From positions 1-62,133 of the forward strand of contig CAKZRP010000034.1 of NCBI GenBank assembly GCA_937146765.1: 62,133 bases of DNA, in the 5' to 3' direction. The DNA is from an uncultured Paracoccaceae bacterium. GTDB lineage: Bacteria; Pseudomonadota; Alphaproteobacteria; Rhodobacterales; Rhodobacteraceae. Below are positions 1 to 8,191 of the stretch, piece after piece. Position 1 is the first letter of the stretch. Each line of letters starts with the position of its first letter. The position numbers and the translations under genes were made by a program. Under the pieces are notes generated by a model, which saw only the letters and a program-made list of their open reading frames with translations, had not been told where the DNA came from and did not search any database.

Positions 1-1
1 A

Positions 2-61
2 GGTCACATGCAGAGCAGTATCGCCGACCTCATGCCCTGGAGCTACGTCGCCAAGGTGTGA
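2..61 (+). pseudogene. IS66-type transposase, C-terminal tail only
   Basis: The first 19 codons before a TGA read GHMQSSIADLMPWSYVAKV. The DLMPW segment is typical of the extreme C-terminus of IS66-family TnpC transposases. The rest of the gene would lie left of the window, so it cannot be told whether the copy is intact. The assignment rests on a short match and could be wrong. Confidence 0.5.
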
Positions 62-426
62 TCGGAACACCGGTTACTGTGCTGTGGCGTCTTCGGCCGA
101 ACCGTGTCGAGTTCTCAGTTTCGCCAGTGGCCGCTTTGCCCGCATTCCCGCCGTTCGAAGGTGGTCAGCGGCTGCAACTGCTGCGAAGGGCAGCTCTTCC
201 TTGTGCGCCTGCGGCATGGATTGTTCGCCATGTCGCTAGATCCGCCGTCTTTGCAAAGGTCGCTATCTGCGCTTTGCGGACGTCCGACCAAGGTGCAGCG
301 AAGCATGGCTCGTCGGCAGCCCACTCGACCGAAGCGACCGGCCCCAAGCCGCCGACTATCACAATGATCAGCGCTGCTGTATCGACCCAGTGAAAACCTG
401 CTCATGCTACAAGGGAGAACGTAGCA
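62..426. other. Intergenic, no gene seen
   Basis: About 365 bases between the IS66 tail and the IS3 OrfA-like gene. Short open frames occur on both strands but none has a recognisable motif or a convincing start. It probably holds decayed insertion-sequence ends. Confidence 0.5.
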
Positions 427-714
427 ATGAGTAAGGCGATGGACGACAACATCAAACGGTGGACGGCGAAGCGGAAGACGGCGCTCGTCATCGAGATCAT
501 CCAGGGCAAGACCACGGTATCGGAGGCGAGCCGGTCCTTTGACCTGTCTCCCTCCGAGATCGAGAGCTGGGTCGAGGATGCCAGGCGCGGCATGGAGAAC
601 TCGCTGCGCGCCAATCCGCTGGACATCCGCGAGCAGGACGAGAAGCAGCTCAGGGACCTGCAGGAGGCCTACGGTGAGGCGATGCTGGAACTGCGTGCGC
701 GAGTGAGATCATGA
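427..714 (+). CDS. IS3-type transposase subunit OrfA (helix-turn-helix)
   Basis: A 95-residue protein. Residues about 14-60 form a helix-turn-helix of the OrfA type: a KRKTALVIEIIQGKTTVSEA stretch, then a segment ending in SPSEIESWV. The C-terminal part is a charged helix (about 65-95), as expected for the leucine-zipper/coiled part of OrfA proteins. In intact IS3-family elements OrfA binds the terminal repeats and is fused to the OrfB catalytic part by frameshifting. Here the following OrfB region is broken by deletion, stops and an inserted IS110-type element, so this OrfA is probably an orphan. A standalone DNA-binding role is not excluded. Confidence 0.7.
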   Translation: MSKAMDDNIKRWTAKRKTALVIEIIQGKTTVSEASRSFDLSPSEIESWVEDARRGMENSLRANPLDIREQDEKQLRDLQEAYGEAMLELRARVRS

Positions 715-1028
715 ACGCCACTGGTTCGAGAGAATGATCGAACAGCTCCAGGCCCTGCTGGACGCGCAGGACGGGAATTGATCGGTCGCATTCAGCAGGG
801 CCTCTTGGCAGAGGGCGTTGTGGTGTCGATTGCAAAGCTCTGCGCGTGGTTCGGCACTCTGGGCAAGGTCGAGGAAGAGTTCCTGCTTCGCTCGGACAAC
901 GGCATTCGCCATCGGGCTTGAACCAATGGCGCCTCGATGGCTCATTCTTCACCAGCCTGCACTTCACGGCAATCGTCCGCAGCTACGGGCTCAAGCAGGA
1001 GTTCATCACTCCGCACTGCCCGCAACAG
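715..1028 (+). pseudogene. IS3-type OrfB, 5' remnant
   Basis: Shifted frames carry recognisable OrfB pieces: VSIAKLCAWFG near the start, then a jump to RSDNGIRH and, after a stop, FTSLHFTAIVRSYGLKQEF followed by ITPHCPQQ. The D of RSDNG would belong to the DDE catalytic triad. The middle of the gene is deleted and at least two stops or shifts are present. The reading breaks right after CPQQ, where foreign sequence begins. It resumes with NGMVERFIRTLKEQC at about 2527, so the gene was first intact and later split. Confidence 0.75.
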
Positions 1029-1071
1029 ACGGATGTAATTGAACAGCCCCATTCTGAGGCCGAGTGGTCCT

Positions 1072-2295
1072 TCAGCTGGTGCCGTCGGGTCCTGCAGGCT
1101 GATATCGCCTCCCCGTTCTTTGCCAGTGCTGCACGATCCGCAGGTAGGCCTGCTCGGCGCGCTCGGCGCCAGCGCGATCTGCCTGCCTCAGCTCCGGTTT
1201 GTTGTAATCGTAAGCAGTGCCGCGCTGACCGCGCTGGGGTTTCGCGCCGGCCGCCAGTTCCAGCTTGCGTATCTTGCGTGCCAGCAACGTGGGGCGGCCC
1301 CAAGCATAGTCCTCGGCCTTTGACAGCATATGCCAGATGAGAACGGCGAGCTTGCGGGCCAGGGCGACAGCACCGACATGCGCACCCCTCCGCGCCCTAA
1401 TGCGTTCATAAAAGGCTCGGAGCGACCCTGGGCTCCGCACTGCCTGCCAAGCCGCTTCAACCAGCAGGTGACGTGCATCGCTCCGGCCGCGCTTGGTGAT
1501 CCGCCCATGATAGGCCGGGCCATCACCTGATTGTCGCACACTCGGATGCAGCCCCAGATAAGCGGACAGCTGATCGGCCGAGGCGAAACGGTCCACACGG
1601 CCAATGGCGGCCATGACCCCGACCGCCACCACCATGTCGACGCCCGGGATCGTCATCAGCCGTCTGACATCAGCATCCGGCTTGGCCGCGCGGGCGATGT
1701 CCTGCTCGACCAGCCGCTGCGCAGCCGTCTGCCGATCATACTCTTCCATGTGCCGGATGATCGCCGCGCGCTCATCCGGCGGCACGTCTTGCGCCAAAAC
1801 CCAGGCGCGCCCCTTGCCGCCGAAGATGTCCAGGTGCGGACAGCGCGGCGCGAGATGCGCATGAAGGATGGACTGCACGATGGCCTTCAGGCGCACCCGG
1901 CTCTTCACCATCTGGTTGCGCCGCGTGACCTGACGACGCCGCGATGGTGTCTCGCCGTCAGGGATCCAGACCTCGGGCAGGAATCCTGCGGCGTAGAGCT
2001 GCGCCAGAACACGGGCATCTATCTTGTCCGTCTTGGTCTTTGCCCGCGCGATAAGATGGACCTGCAGCGGATTGGCGACCGCGACCCGGGCCACCTTCGG
2101 TGCGATGATTTCGACGACAGCCGCGGCGTTGCCGGTCGCTTCGACGACCACGTGGTCACTCGGCTGGAGGCTCGCAGCGAAAGCCGCCAGCTTCTCCCGT
2201 GTCATGTCCACGCGCCCAAGCCGTCGCGCGGTTCCGTCTTCCAGTGCCACCGCCTCGGCAAAGACGCGATGGATATCCAGTCCGATGATGCGCAT
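1072..2295 (-). CDS. IS110-family transposase
   Basis: A 407-residue protein. The N-terminal half (about 1-155) is the RuvC-like DEDD domain: GLDIHRVF at the start with the first Asp, VVVEATGN with the Glu, and KTDKIDARVLA with the paired Asp residues. The C-terminal half (about 210-310) is the Transposase_20 domain with the TIPGVDMVVAV helix-hairpin-helix-like segment, YLGLHPSVRQSGD and the nucleophile-bearing region ITKRGRSDARHLLVEAAW. Recombination in this family is guided by a bridge RNA made from the element. The frame is intact over its length, so the copy may still be active. A basic 70-residue tail follows the core. Confidence 0.92.
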   Translation of the reverse strand: MRIIGLDIHRVFAEAVALEDGTARRLGRVDMTREKLAAFAASLQPSDHVVVEATGNAAAVVEIIAPKVARVAVANPLQVHLIARAKTKTDKIDARVLAQLYAAGFLPEVWIPDGETPSRRRQVTRRNQMVKSRVRLKAIVQSILHAHLAPRCPHLDIFGGKGRAWVLAQDVPPDERAAIIRHMEEYDRQTAAQRLVEQDIARAAKPDADVRRLMTIPGVDMVVAVGVMAAIGRVDRFASADQLSAYLGLHPSVRQSGDGPAYHGRITKRGRSDARHLLVEAAWQAVRSPGSLRAFYERIRARRGAHVGAVALARKLAVLIWHMLSKAEDYAWGRPTLLARKIRKLELAAGAKPQRGQRGTAYDYNKPELRQADRAGAERAEQAYLRIVQHWQRTGRRYQPAGPDGTS

Positions 2296-2526
2296 TGCGA
2301 CCTCCTCCTGTTAGAAGGGAGGGAGCAAGCGGGCACGCGGCATTTGCAGATCCGTGCTCTCGGCACATCCGGGCGAGCCGCAGGGGCGACCATATAACGG
2401 AACGGGCTCTCGGCCCACTGCTGTAGCTCGGTCTGCCCGCACTCACGTGCTCCCGATGCCCCAGACCCCGGACGCCATCACGATAGCAGATCCGACGCCA
2501 AAAGCACCGCCGCCATCATGCCGGAT
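2296..2526 (-). ncRNA. Candidate bridge-RNA region of the IS110-type element
   Basis: These 230 non-coding bases lie upstream of the transposase start and reach the element end. In the IS110 subgroup the bridge RNA is transcribed from this position, across the junction of the circularised element. I infer its presence from position and length only. I did not fold it or identify the target and donor loops. Confidence 0.35.
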
Positions 2527-2709
2527 AATGGCATGGTTGAGCGCTTCATCCGGACCTTGAAGGAGCAGTGCGTGCATCGACACCGCTTCGAGAGCATCCA
2601 GCATGCGATGCGCGTCATCGGTGACTGGATTGCTTTTTAAAACGACCGCCGCCCTCATCAAGCCCTTGCCATGCGCCCGCCTGCCGAGGCATTCAGATTA
2701 GCGGCCTAA
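2527..2709 (+). pseudogene. IS3-type OrfB, 3' remnant
   Basis: It reads NGMVERFIRTLKEQC, then a segment ending in MRVIGDWIAF, a stop, and NDRRPHQALAMRPP up to a final stop. This is the end of the DDE domain of an IS3-family OrfB. The E of MVER is the third catalytic acid, and the RRPHQAL motif is typical. One in-frame TAA breaks it. It is the continuation of the remnant at 715-1028. Confidence 0.8.
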
Positions 2710-2828
2710 CCTGAGCAGATTCCGCTGGGTCGATACACTGCAGCGCAGCCTACGCATTGCAGACATTTGCTGGCCAGAGTGGACTGGCGCATCTTGGACG
2801 CCTTGGTCTGGTGGCAGCCTAGGTCAAG

Positions 2829-3374
2829 CTAGGCCGCGCCCTTCCATATGTCTGGCGCAACGTACACGACGCTCTCGTCGACGCTGAGCATCACGTCGCC
2901 GTCCTGGATATTGACCTGGAGCTTCATCGCGCGGCTGGCCAGCTTGGCCAGTGCGGCAGTGTCGGCCTCCGAGAAATTGATCACTTGCAGATTGTTGAAA
3001 CGGGTGGTGCCGTTCTTGACCTTGTCCCACCACACTTCAGCAGTCCGGCCGCCATAGGGGTAGATAATCACCTTCGCGGCTTTGCTGCAGGACTGCCGTA
3101 TGACCTTTTCGCTCGGAAGCCCGAGTGCCACCCAAACATCGATCTCGCCGCTCAAACTCTTCTGCCAGATGTCAGGCTCATTGTCGGTCGACAGTCCTTT
3201 GGTCAGTTCCAAATTCTCGTGGGCATTTAGGGCAAAGGCGACGATGCGTACCATCAGCCGCTCATCGGTCTCCGAAGGATGCTTGGCAACGGTCAGTTTA
3301 TGGGTCTCGTAATAGTGGCGATCCATGTCCGAGATCGACAGTTCGATTTTATAAATGGTGGCATTTTGCGCCAT
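2829..3374 (-). CDS. yaeQ: YaeQ family protein
   Basis: A 181-residue protein. I chose the ATG at 3374 because the conserved family start (MAQNATIYKIELSISDMDRH) begins there; an upstream extension to 3464 has no family similarity. Family hallmarks are HYYETHKLTVAKHPSETDER near the N-terminus, the ALGLPSEKVIRQSCSKA segment and YPYGG. YaeQ proteins have a PD-(D/E)XK nuclease-like fold. Their physiological role is not settled; early reports linked the enterobacterial protein to RfaH suppression. It stands alone here, between insertion-sequence debris and the cobalamin riboswitch, and points left. Confidence 0.93.
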   Translation of the reverse strand: MAQNATIYKIELSISDMDRHYYETHKLTVAKHPSETDERLMVRIVAFALNAHENLELTKGLSTDNEPDIWQKSLSGEIDVWVALGLPSEKVIRQSCSKAAKVIIYPYGGRTAEVWWDKVKNGTTRFNNLQVINFSEADTAALAKLASRAMKLQVNIQDGDVMLSVDESVVYVAPDIWKGAA

Positions 3375-3773
3375 GATTTTCACAACCCTTCCAAGGTTAG
3401 GGCTGCCTACCCCGTCCGGTCGTCCTTGGGAAGCAGATACGGAGGTTACAAACAACCAAGCCACGACACAGCGCGTCGAAGGTGGGGGCCAGGGGGGGAT
3501 GGCCTGGTCAGGGTTCCCGCCGGGTGGATCGCAGTCTCGGCACCAAGCAGTTCTTCAAAGGGGATCCTCGATGCTGCGCCGCGGCGCTGCACTCCGACCG
3601 TTCGCTGCGGTTGAGGTTGAACTGCGGCCTTGCGGACCAACGGCTCCACACGGCCGTAGCCAACGCAGCAGCACATTTCCTGACCAATGACTCCGAGGAA
3701 CACGTACCCTCCCAGGGCGCCCTACAAGTGTAGCTCTCGAAACAATCGAATTGACTTCCCGGTCATGCGTGTC
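3375..3773. other. Intergenic, no gene seen
   Basis: About 400 bases between the YaeQ start and the riboswitch. Open frames on both strands look like chance frames of GC-rich DNA. It must hold the promoters for yaeQ (leftward) and for the riboswitch transcript (rightward), but I could not place them with confidence. Confidence 0.5.
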
Positions 3774-3990
3774 ACGTTGCGCGCATCGGTTCCCATTCTG
3801 GGATCAAAAGGGAATCCGGTGCGCGGCACCCAACGTCGCAAATCCGGAACTGCCCCCGCAACTGTAAGCGGCGAGCCTCCCCCCGACAAAGCCACTGGGC
3901 AGATGCCCGGGAAGGCCGGAGGGAAGGCAGAGACCCGCAAGTCAGGAGACCTGCCGATGCCAAATCAGCAACCCAGGCGGGGTGTCCTGG
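3774..3990 (+). promoter_or_regulatory. Cobalamin (B12) riboswitch
   Basis: All core blocks of the adenosylcobalamin aptamer are present in order. They are GGGAATCCGGT (3810-3820), CCCCCGCAACTGTAAGCGG (about 3854-3872), GCCACTG (3891-3897), a CCGGGAAGGCCGG block, and a perfect B12 box AAGTCAGGAGACCTGCC (3939-3955). A short hairpin with CCAGG and CCTGG arms (about 3971-3990) follows and touches a strong Shine-Dalgarno sequence, GGAGGAGGAACG. This suggests control of translation: cobalamin binding should lower expression of the downstream importer operon. Confidence 0.95.
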
Positions 3991-4000
3991 AGGAGGAACG

Positions 4001-4138
4001 ATGATCGATACGACCCAATCCGGTCTTTCACGCGCGGTTTTGCGTGCGTCGTCGTGCGCCGCCCGCCGCCCTGCCACAAGGAAAGGGCAGGGAAGATGCG
4101 CCTTCTCACGATACCCAGGCGGCGGCGGGCCGCGTTAA
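4001..4138 (+). CDS. Possible 45-residue leader ORF after the riboswitch
   Basis: An ATG at 4001 sits 2-3 bases after the best Shine-Dalgarno sequence of the region (GGAGGAGGAACG), directly at the riboswitch expression platform. The frame runs 45 codons and stops at 4136-4138, overlapping the first 43 bases of the binding-protein gene (start 4096) in another frame. A hairpin CCCTGCC (4069-4075)/GGCAGGG (4086-4092) covers the binding protein's own ribosome site. Translation of the leader could open it. No similarity to known peptides is seen, and the ORF could be fortuitous. Confidence 0.35.
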   Translation: MIDTTQSGLSRAVLRASSCAARRPATRKGQGRCAFSRYPGGGGPR

Positions 4139-5193
4139 ACGAGCATTTCGGGCTGACCCGGCGAAGCCTCGCAGCGCTCGTCATCGCGGTTATGGCATTC
4201 CCCGGCGCGGCTCTGGCCGATCCGATCGAGATTACGGACGAGACGGACACGACCGTCATTTTCGTCGATCCAGTCGACCGGATCGTGATTTTCAACACCG
4301 CCAATGGCGAATATGTCCGCGCGGTTGCGCCGGAAACCATCGTCGGCATCGACGGCGACGCGATGAGCGACCCCGGTTACTGGTCTCAAGACCTGCCGGT
4401 CGTCGGCACCGGACAGCGGGAACCGAATTACGAGGCGATCATCGGCCTGGAGCCGGACGTGGTGATCTTCCCGATCAACGGTGCCTGGGAAGAAGCCCGC
4501 GCAACGCTGGCGAGGTTCGACATTCCAGTTCTGGTCTTCACCGGCTGGGACCCGCTGCAGCGCGAATCCATCGTTACCAAGACCGGCCTGATGACCGGAA
4601 ACGAAGACCAGGCCGCGAAGCTGAACGCATGGTTTGACGGACTCTACGCACGGCTTGAAGCCGGTCTGGACGGTGTCGAAAGACGCCGCGTTTTCGTAGA
4701 ACACGGGGCCGATTGGCGGGCACCGATCCCCGGCTCGGGCTGGCACGATATGATCATTTCCGGCGGCGGCGACAGCATCCTCTCAGGCGTGGATATCGCC
4801 AATCAGCCCGCATCCAAAGGCTCGGTCCATGCTTTTGAGTTCGATCCCGAAGTGGTGCTGGAGGCCGATCCTGAGGTGATCATAAAGTTCCGTGAACGCG
4901 CCTATCTGGGTCAGCCGCCCGAGGTGGTGCAGGCGCATTACGCGGCTCTCTTGGAACGACCCGGCTGGAGCGATCTGACGGCTGTGAAGAACGGTGAACT
5001 CCACACCGTCGACTGGTTCGTGATGAACACCGCCGGCAAGGTGATCGGTGCGCTTTACATCGCCAAGTGGCTCTACCCCGGCGAGTTTTCTGACGTCGAT
5101 CCCGACGAGGTGGCTCGCGTTTTCCTTGAAGACTTCCAGGGCGTGCCCTTTCCCGAGAACGGCTACGCCTATTCCCCTGACATGACCAACTGA
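4096..5193 (+). CDS. ABC importer substrate-binding protein (BtuF/FepB fold), first copy
   Basis: A 365-residue periplasmic protein. I take the ATG at 4096 (ribosome site AAAGGGCAGGG before it) because a signal peptide follows: basic N-terminus, TRRSLAALVIAVMAFPGAAL, then cleavage before DPIEITDE. The TRRSL start might be Tat-like. The mature part has the cluster A metal-chelate binding fold, with the repeated GLEPDVVIFP motif and the helix linker typical of PF01497 proteins. It is the first full gene after the cobalamin riboswitch. The substrate is therefore likely a corrinoid or a cobalt chelate, but the family also carries iron siderophores. A homologous second copy follows after 12 bases. 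Confidence 0.85.
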   Translation: MRLLTIPRRRRAALNEHFGLTRRSLAALVIAVMAFPGAALADPIEITDETDTTVIFVDPVDRIVIFNTANGEYVRAVAPETIVGIDGDAMSDPGYWSQDLPVVGTGQREPNYEAIIGLEPDVVIFPINGAWEEARATLARFDIPVLVFTGWDPLQRESIVTKTGLMTGNEDQAAKLNAWFDGLYARLEAGLDGVERRRVFVEHGADWRAPIPGSGWHDMIISGGGDSILSGVDIANQPASKGSVHAFEFDPEVVLEADPEVIIKFRERAYLGQPPEVVQAHYAALLERPGWSDLTAVKNGELHTVDWFVMNTAGKVIGALYIAKWLYPGEFSDVDPDEVARVFLEDFQGVPFPENGYAYSPDMTN

Positions 5194-5205
5194 GAAACCG
5201 CCGAC

Positions 5206-6261
5206 ATGAACATTCTTAATCTCCTCCGTGGCACCATCGCCGCCGCCCTGATAGCCGTTCCGGCGCTCGCTGATCCATTTGAGATCACCGATGACACCGG
5301 CCGCACCATCACCTTCGACGCGCCCTTGGAACGCGCCGTCGTCTTCAACCGCTACAACGCCGAGTTCGTCCGCGCCGTGGTCGGCATGGAAAAGATCGTC
5401 GGCGTTGATAGCTGGGTCACCCGCGACCCGACCTATTGGCCCAACCTGCAAGAGGGTATGCTGGCGGGCGAAGGTCAGAGCGAACCGAACTATGAGGCCA
5501 TTGTGGCATTGGAGCCCGACGTGGTGATCTTCCCGCGCAACGGTGCCTGGGAGGAGGCGATCAAGACGCTGGAGCCGTTCGATATTCCCGTCGTTGTGCT
5601 GACCGGCTGGGACGTACTGAAGCACGTCTCCAACATCGAAAGCTTCGGCAAGATGTTTGACGAACCCGAGCGCGCCGAGCGTTTGAATGCCTTTTACACC
5701 GAGAACATGGACCTGCTGCGTACTCGACTCGACGGCGTGGACCCAAAGCCGGTCTATCTGGAGGAGAAGACGCCCTTCCGCTCGGTCCTTCAGGGGTCCG
5801 GCTGGCACGATATGATCGAGGCAGGCGGCGGTCGCAATATCTTCGGCGAGGTCGATATTGCCACCCAGCCCAAGGAACGCGGCACCGTCCACAACTTCGA
5901 GGTCGATCCCGAGGCGGTGCTGCTGGCAGACCCCGCTCTGGTCGTGAAGTTGCAACCGGGTTCCTATCCTCTGCACCCCGAGGACTTCGCGCTGGCCTTC
6001 TTTGAAGAGTTTCTTTCTCGCCCCGGCATCGATGAGGTCGCCGCCGTCCAGTCCGGCGAGGTCTATCACATGAACTACTACCTCGCGGGCGGGTGTTCGA
6101 AGATGATCGGCGCTCTCTCGATCGCTAAGTGGCTGCATCCCGATCTCTTCGCCGATGTCGATCCCGATGCCGTGATGAAGACCTGGCTCGAAGACTTCCA
6201 GGGCGTCTCCTATCCGGGTCGCTACTGGACGCAAGTCACGGAAACCGAGCTTTCGAACTGA
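5206..6261 (+). CDS. ABC importer substrate-binding protein, second copy
   Basis: A 351-residue paralogue of the preceding protein. Shared stretches include EPNYEAI, LEPDVVIFP, NGAWEEA, GSGWHDMI and a C-terminal WLEDFQGV. The signal peptide is MNILNLLRGTIAAALIAVPALA, cut before DPFEITDD. It has the PF01497 fold for metal-chelate or corrinoid binding in the periplasm. Two tandem binding proteins for one permease and ATPase suggest two related ligands (for example different corrinoids or chelates) or cooperating receptors. That is inference. It is cotranscribed with its neighbours under the riboswitch. Confidence 0.86.
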   Translation: MNILNLLRGTIAAALIAVPALADPFEITDDTGRTITFDAPLERAVVFNRYNAEFVRAVVGMEKIVGVDSWVTRDPTYWPNLQEGMLAGEGQSEPNYEAIVALEPDVVIFPRNGAWEEAIKTLEPFDIPVVVLTGWDVLKHVSNIESFGKMFDEPERAERLNAFYTENMDLLRTRLDGVDPKPVYLEEKTPFRSVLQGSGWHDMIEAGGGRNIFGEVDIATQPKERGTVHNFEVDPEAVLLADPALVVKLQPGSYPLHPEDFALAFFEEFLSRPGIDEVAAVQSGEVYHMNYYLAGGCSKMIGALSIAKWLHPDLFADVDPDAVMKTWLEDFQGVSYPGRYWTQVTETELSN

Positions 6262-6316
6262 GACCAACCCGGCGGGCGTTCTCGCGCCCGCCGCACCACT
6301 TGCGGGAAACGAACCG

Positions 6317-7420
6317 ATGACCGATCTCACCCAGGACGCGGGCGAATCCGCGCCAGATGACCGTGATCTGAGACGCGCATACGCCATGCAGGCGGCACGC
6401 GCCGCCAGCCTGTTGACAGGTGCGCTGGTGCTGCTTCTGACGCTTGCTGTCTACGCCCTGTCGCTCGGCGCGAACGACCTGACGCTGGCTCAGGCGCTCC
6501 AGATTATCGCCAGCCCGATACTGCCTGATGGGTTGATCGCCGAAGTGACGAGCCTCCAGCAGAAAGTCGTCACCCAGCTTCGCCTGCCACGCATCGTCAT
6601 GGCGGTGGTCGCAGGCGCCGGCCTGACCGTCGCGGGCGTGATGATGCAGGGGATCACCCGCAACCCGCTGGTCAGCCCCTTTACAATAGGCCTGTCTCCC
6701 GCCGCCGCCTTCGGCGCGGCGCTGGCGATCCTCTTCGGTGCCTTGGAAATGCCCGGCTGGGGCAATGCGCTGATCGTCGGCGGAGCCTTCACCATGTCGC
6801 TTCTTTGCGCCGCCATCGTTCTCGGCATCGCCGGGCTGGGCGGCACCTCGGCCACTACGATCATCCTCGCGGGTATCGGTCTGACCTATCTATTCAGCGC
6901 CCTCACCGCGACACTGCAATTCGTCGCCACCCAGGAACAGCTCGCGGCCATTGTCCACTGGACCTTCGGGTCGCTCAACGCGTCGGACTGGTATGAGGTT
7001 GCGCTGGCGGGCATCATTCTCGCGATCTCCGTCCCGGTCTTCTGGCGCATGGCCTGGGCGCTGAATGCGCTGGCCGCGGGCGAGGAGACCGCCGCCTCCC
7101 TCGGCCATGATCTCAAACGCGTCCGCCTCGCCACGGCGGTCCTCTCGGTGCTCATCACCGCAGGTATCATCTCGTTCACCGGCGTCATCGGCTTTGTCGG
7201 CCTCGTCGCCCCGCACATCGCTCGCATGATCATCGGCAATGACCACCGCGTGCTGATCCCGTTCTCGATGATCGTGGGCGCGATCCTGCTGCTTGTCGCC
7301 GACACCATCGGGCGCACGCTGTTCTCGCCTGCTGTCATCCCCGTTGGTATTGTCGTCGCCTATGTCGGCGTGCCGCTCTTCGTCCATCTCATCATACGTC
7401 AAAAAAGGAGTGGTCTTTAG
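6317..7420 (+). CDS. FecCD/BtuC-type ABC transporter permease
   Basis: A 367-residue inner-membrane protein with about ten hydrophobic segments. It carries the family signatures LRLPRIVMAVVAGAGLTVAG, QGITRNPLVSP, and the EAA-like cytoplasmic loop with SLGHDLKRVR, followed by GFVGLVAPHIAR and DTIGRTLFSP. An extended hydrophilic N-terminus (about 35 residues) precedes the first membrane segment. It would dimerise and work with the ATPase that starts at the next base. It belongs to the class that imports cobalamin, haem and siderophores. Confidence 0.93.
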   Translation: MTDLTQDAGESAPDDRDLRRAYAMQAARAASLLTGALVLLLTLAVYALSLGANDLTLAQALQIIASPILPDGLIAEVTSLQQKVVTQLRLPRIVMAVVAGAGLTVAGVMMQGITRNPLVSPFTIGLSPAAAFGAALAILFGALEMPGWGNALIVGGAFTMSLLCAAIVLGIAGLGGTSATTIILAGIGLTYLFSALTATLQFVATQEQLAAIVHWTFGSLNASDWYEVALAGIILAISVPVFWRMAWALNALAAGEETAASLGHDLKRVRLATAVLSVLITAGIISFTGVIGFVGLVAPHIARMIIGNDHRVLIPFSMIVGAILLLVADTIGRTLFSPAVIPVGIVVAYVGVPLFVHLIIRQKRSGL

Positions 7421-8191
7421 ATGCTCGCTATCGATGACCTCCACGCCACGCTCGACGGCAACCCGATCCTCAAGGGCATCACTCTCTCGGTTGTGCCAGG
7501 CCGATGCCTCGGCCTTCTTGGCGCCAACGGTGCAGGCAAGAGCACGATGATGAAATGCGCCGCCCGGCTGATCTCGCCCGCCAGCGGCGGGATTCGAATT
7601 GATGGACGCAGCCAGTCCAGCTACCCGCGCCGCGATTACGCCAAGCTGGTCGCCTATGTTCCCCAGCACGTTCCCGAGGACACGCCGCTTTCCGTGGTCG
7701 AAATGGTCCAGCTTGGAAGGACGCCGCATCTGACCGGCGCGCTTTCGGCAGAGGACCGCGAAAAAGTGGTCGTCACTCTCGAACGTCTGGGCATCGACAA
7801 ACACGCCTTCCGCCGCGTCGGCAGTCTGTCCGGCGGCGAGCGTCAGAGGGTCGCGCTGGCTCGCGCGCTGGTGCAGGAGCCGCGCGTGCTGCTGCTGGAC
7901 GAGCCCACCAGTGCGCTGGACCTCAAGCATCAGATGGAGACGATGAGCCTCGTCCGCTCGCTTGCCGAGACCCGCAACCTCGCGGTGATGATCGCCGTTC
8001 ACGACCTCGCCCTTGCCGCCCGCTATTGCACTGACCTTGCCCTACTGTCGCAGGGCCGGATCGTCGCAGAGGGCGAATGGCGCGAGGTGCTGACCCAACC
8101 CGCCATCCGCACCGCCTATGACGTGGACGCGCTGGTGGGCGACGTGGACGGATTGCCCTATGTCCTGCCGCTCGAAACCGAGGCCGCCTAA
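7421..8191 (+). CDS. FecE/BtuD-type ABC transporter ATPase
   Basis: A 256-residue ATPase. It has Walker A GANGAGKST (about 33-41), the Q-loop in VAYVPQHV, signature LSGGERQR (about 134-141), Walker B RVLLLDEPTSALD (about 153-165) and the switch His in AVHDLALAARY. It energises the permease encoded immediately upstream, whose stop codon abuts its ATG. Its stop overlaps the next start by one base (position 8191), so the genes are translationally linked. It is the only ABC importer ATPase intact in the window, which matters because the siderophore uptake genes to the right lack one. Confidence 0.95.
   Translation: MLAIDDLHATLDGNPILKGITLSVVPGRCLGLLGANGAGKSTMMKCAARLISPASGGIRIDGRSQSSYPRRDYAKLVAYVPQHVPEDTPLSVVEMVQLGRTPHLTGALSAEDREKVVVTLERLGIDKHAFRRVGSLSGGERQRVALARALVQEPRVLLLDEPTSALDLKHQMETMSLVRSLAETRNLAVMIAVHDLALAARYCTDLALLSQGRIVAEGEWREVLTQPAIRTAYDVDALVGDVDGLPYVLPLETEAA

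Larger units (their letters stand above)
1029..2526 (-). mobile_element. IS110-type insertion sequence inside an IS3 remnant
   Basis: The element limits are inferred from the interrupted OrfB reading: CPQQ ends at 1028 and NGMVER resumes at 2527, giving an insert of about 1.5 kb, normal for IS110-family elements. It carries one transposase gene on the minus strand. About 230 bases lie upstream of that gene and about 43 bases after it. No long terminal inverted repeats are visible, as expected for this family. The limits may be off by a few bases. Confidence 0.75.

Noticed and set aside
4783..6387. Long minus-strand frame (534 codons) opposite the binding-protein genes
   Set aside because: It mirrors two well-supported genes with signal peptides and family motifs; the antisense product has no motif and covers gene boundaries.
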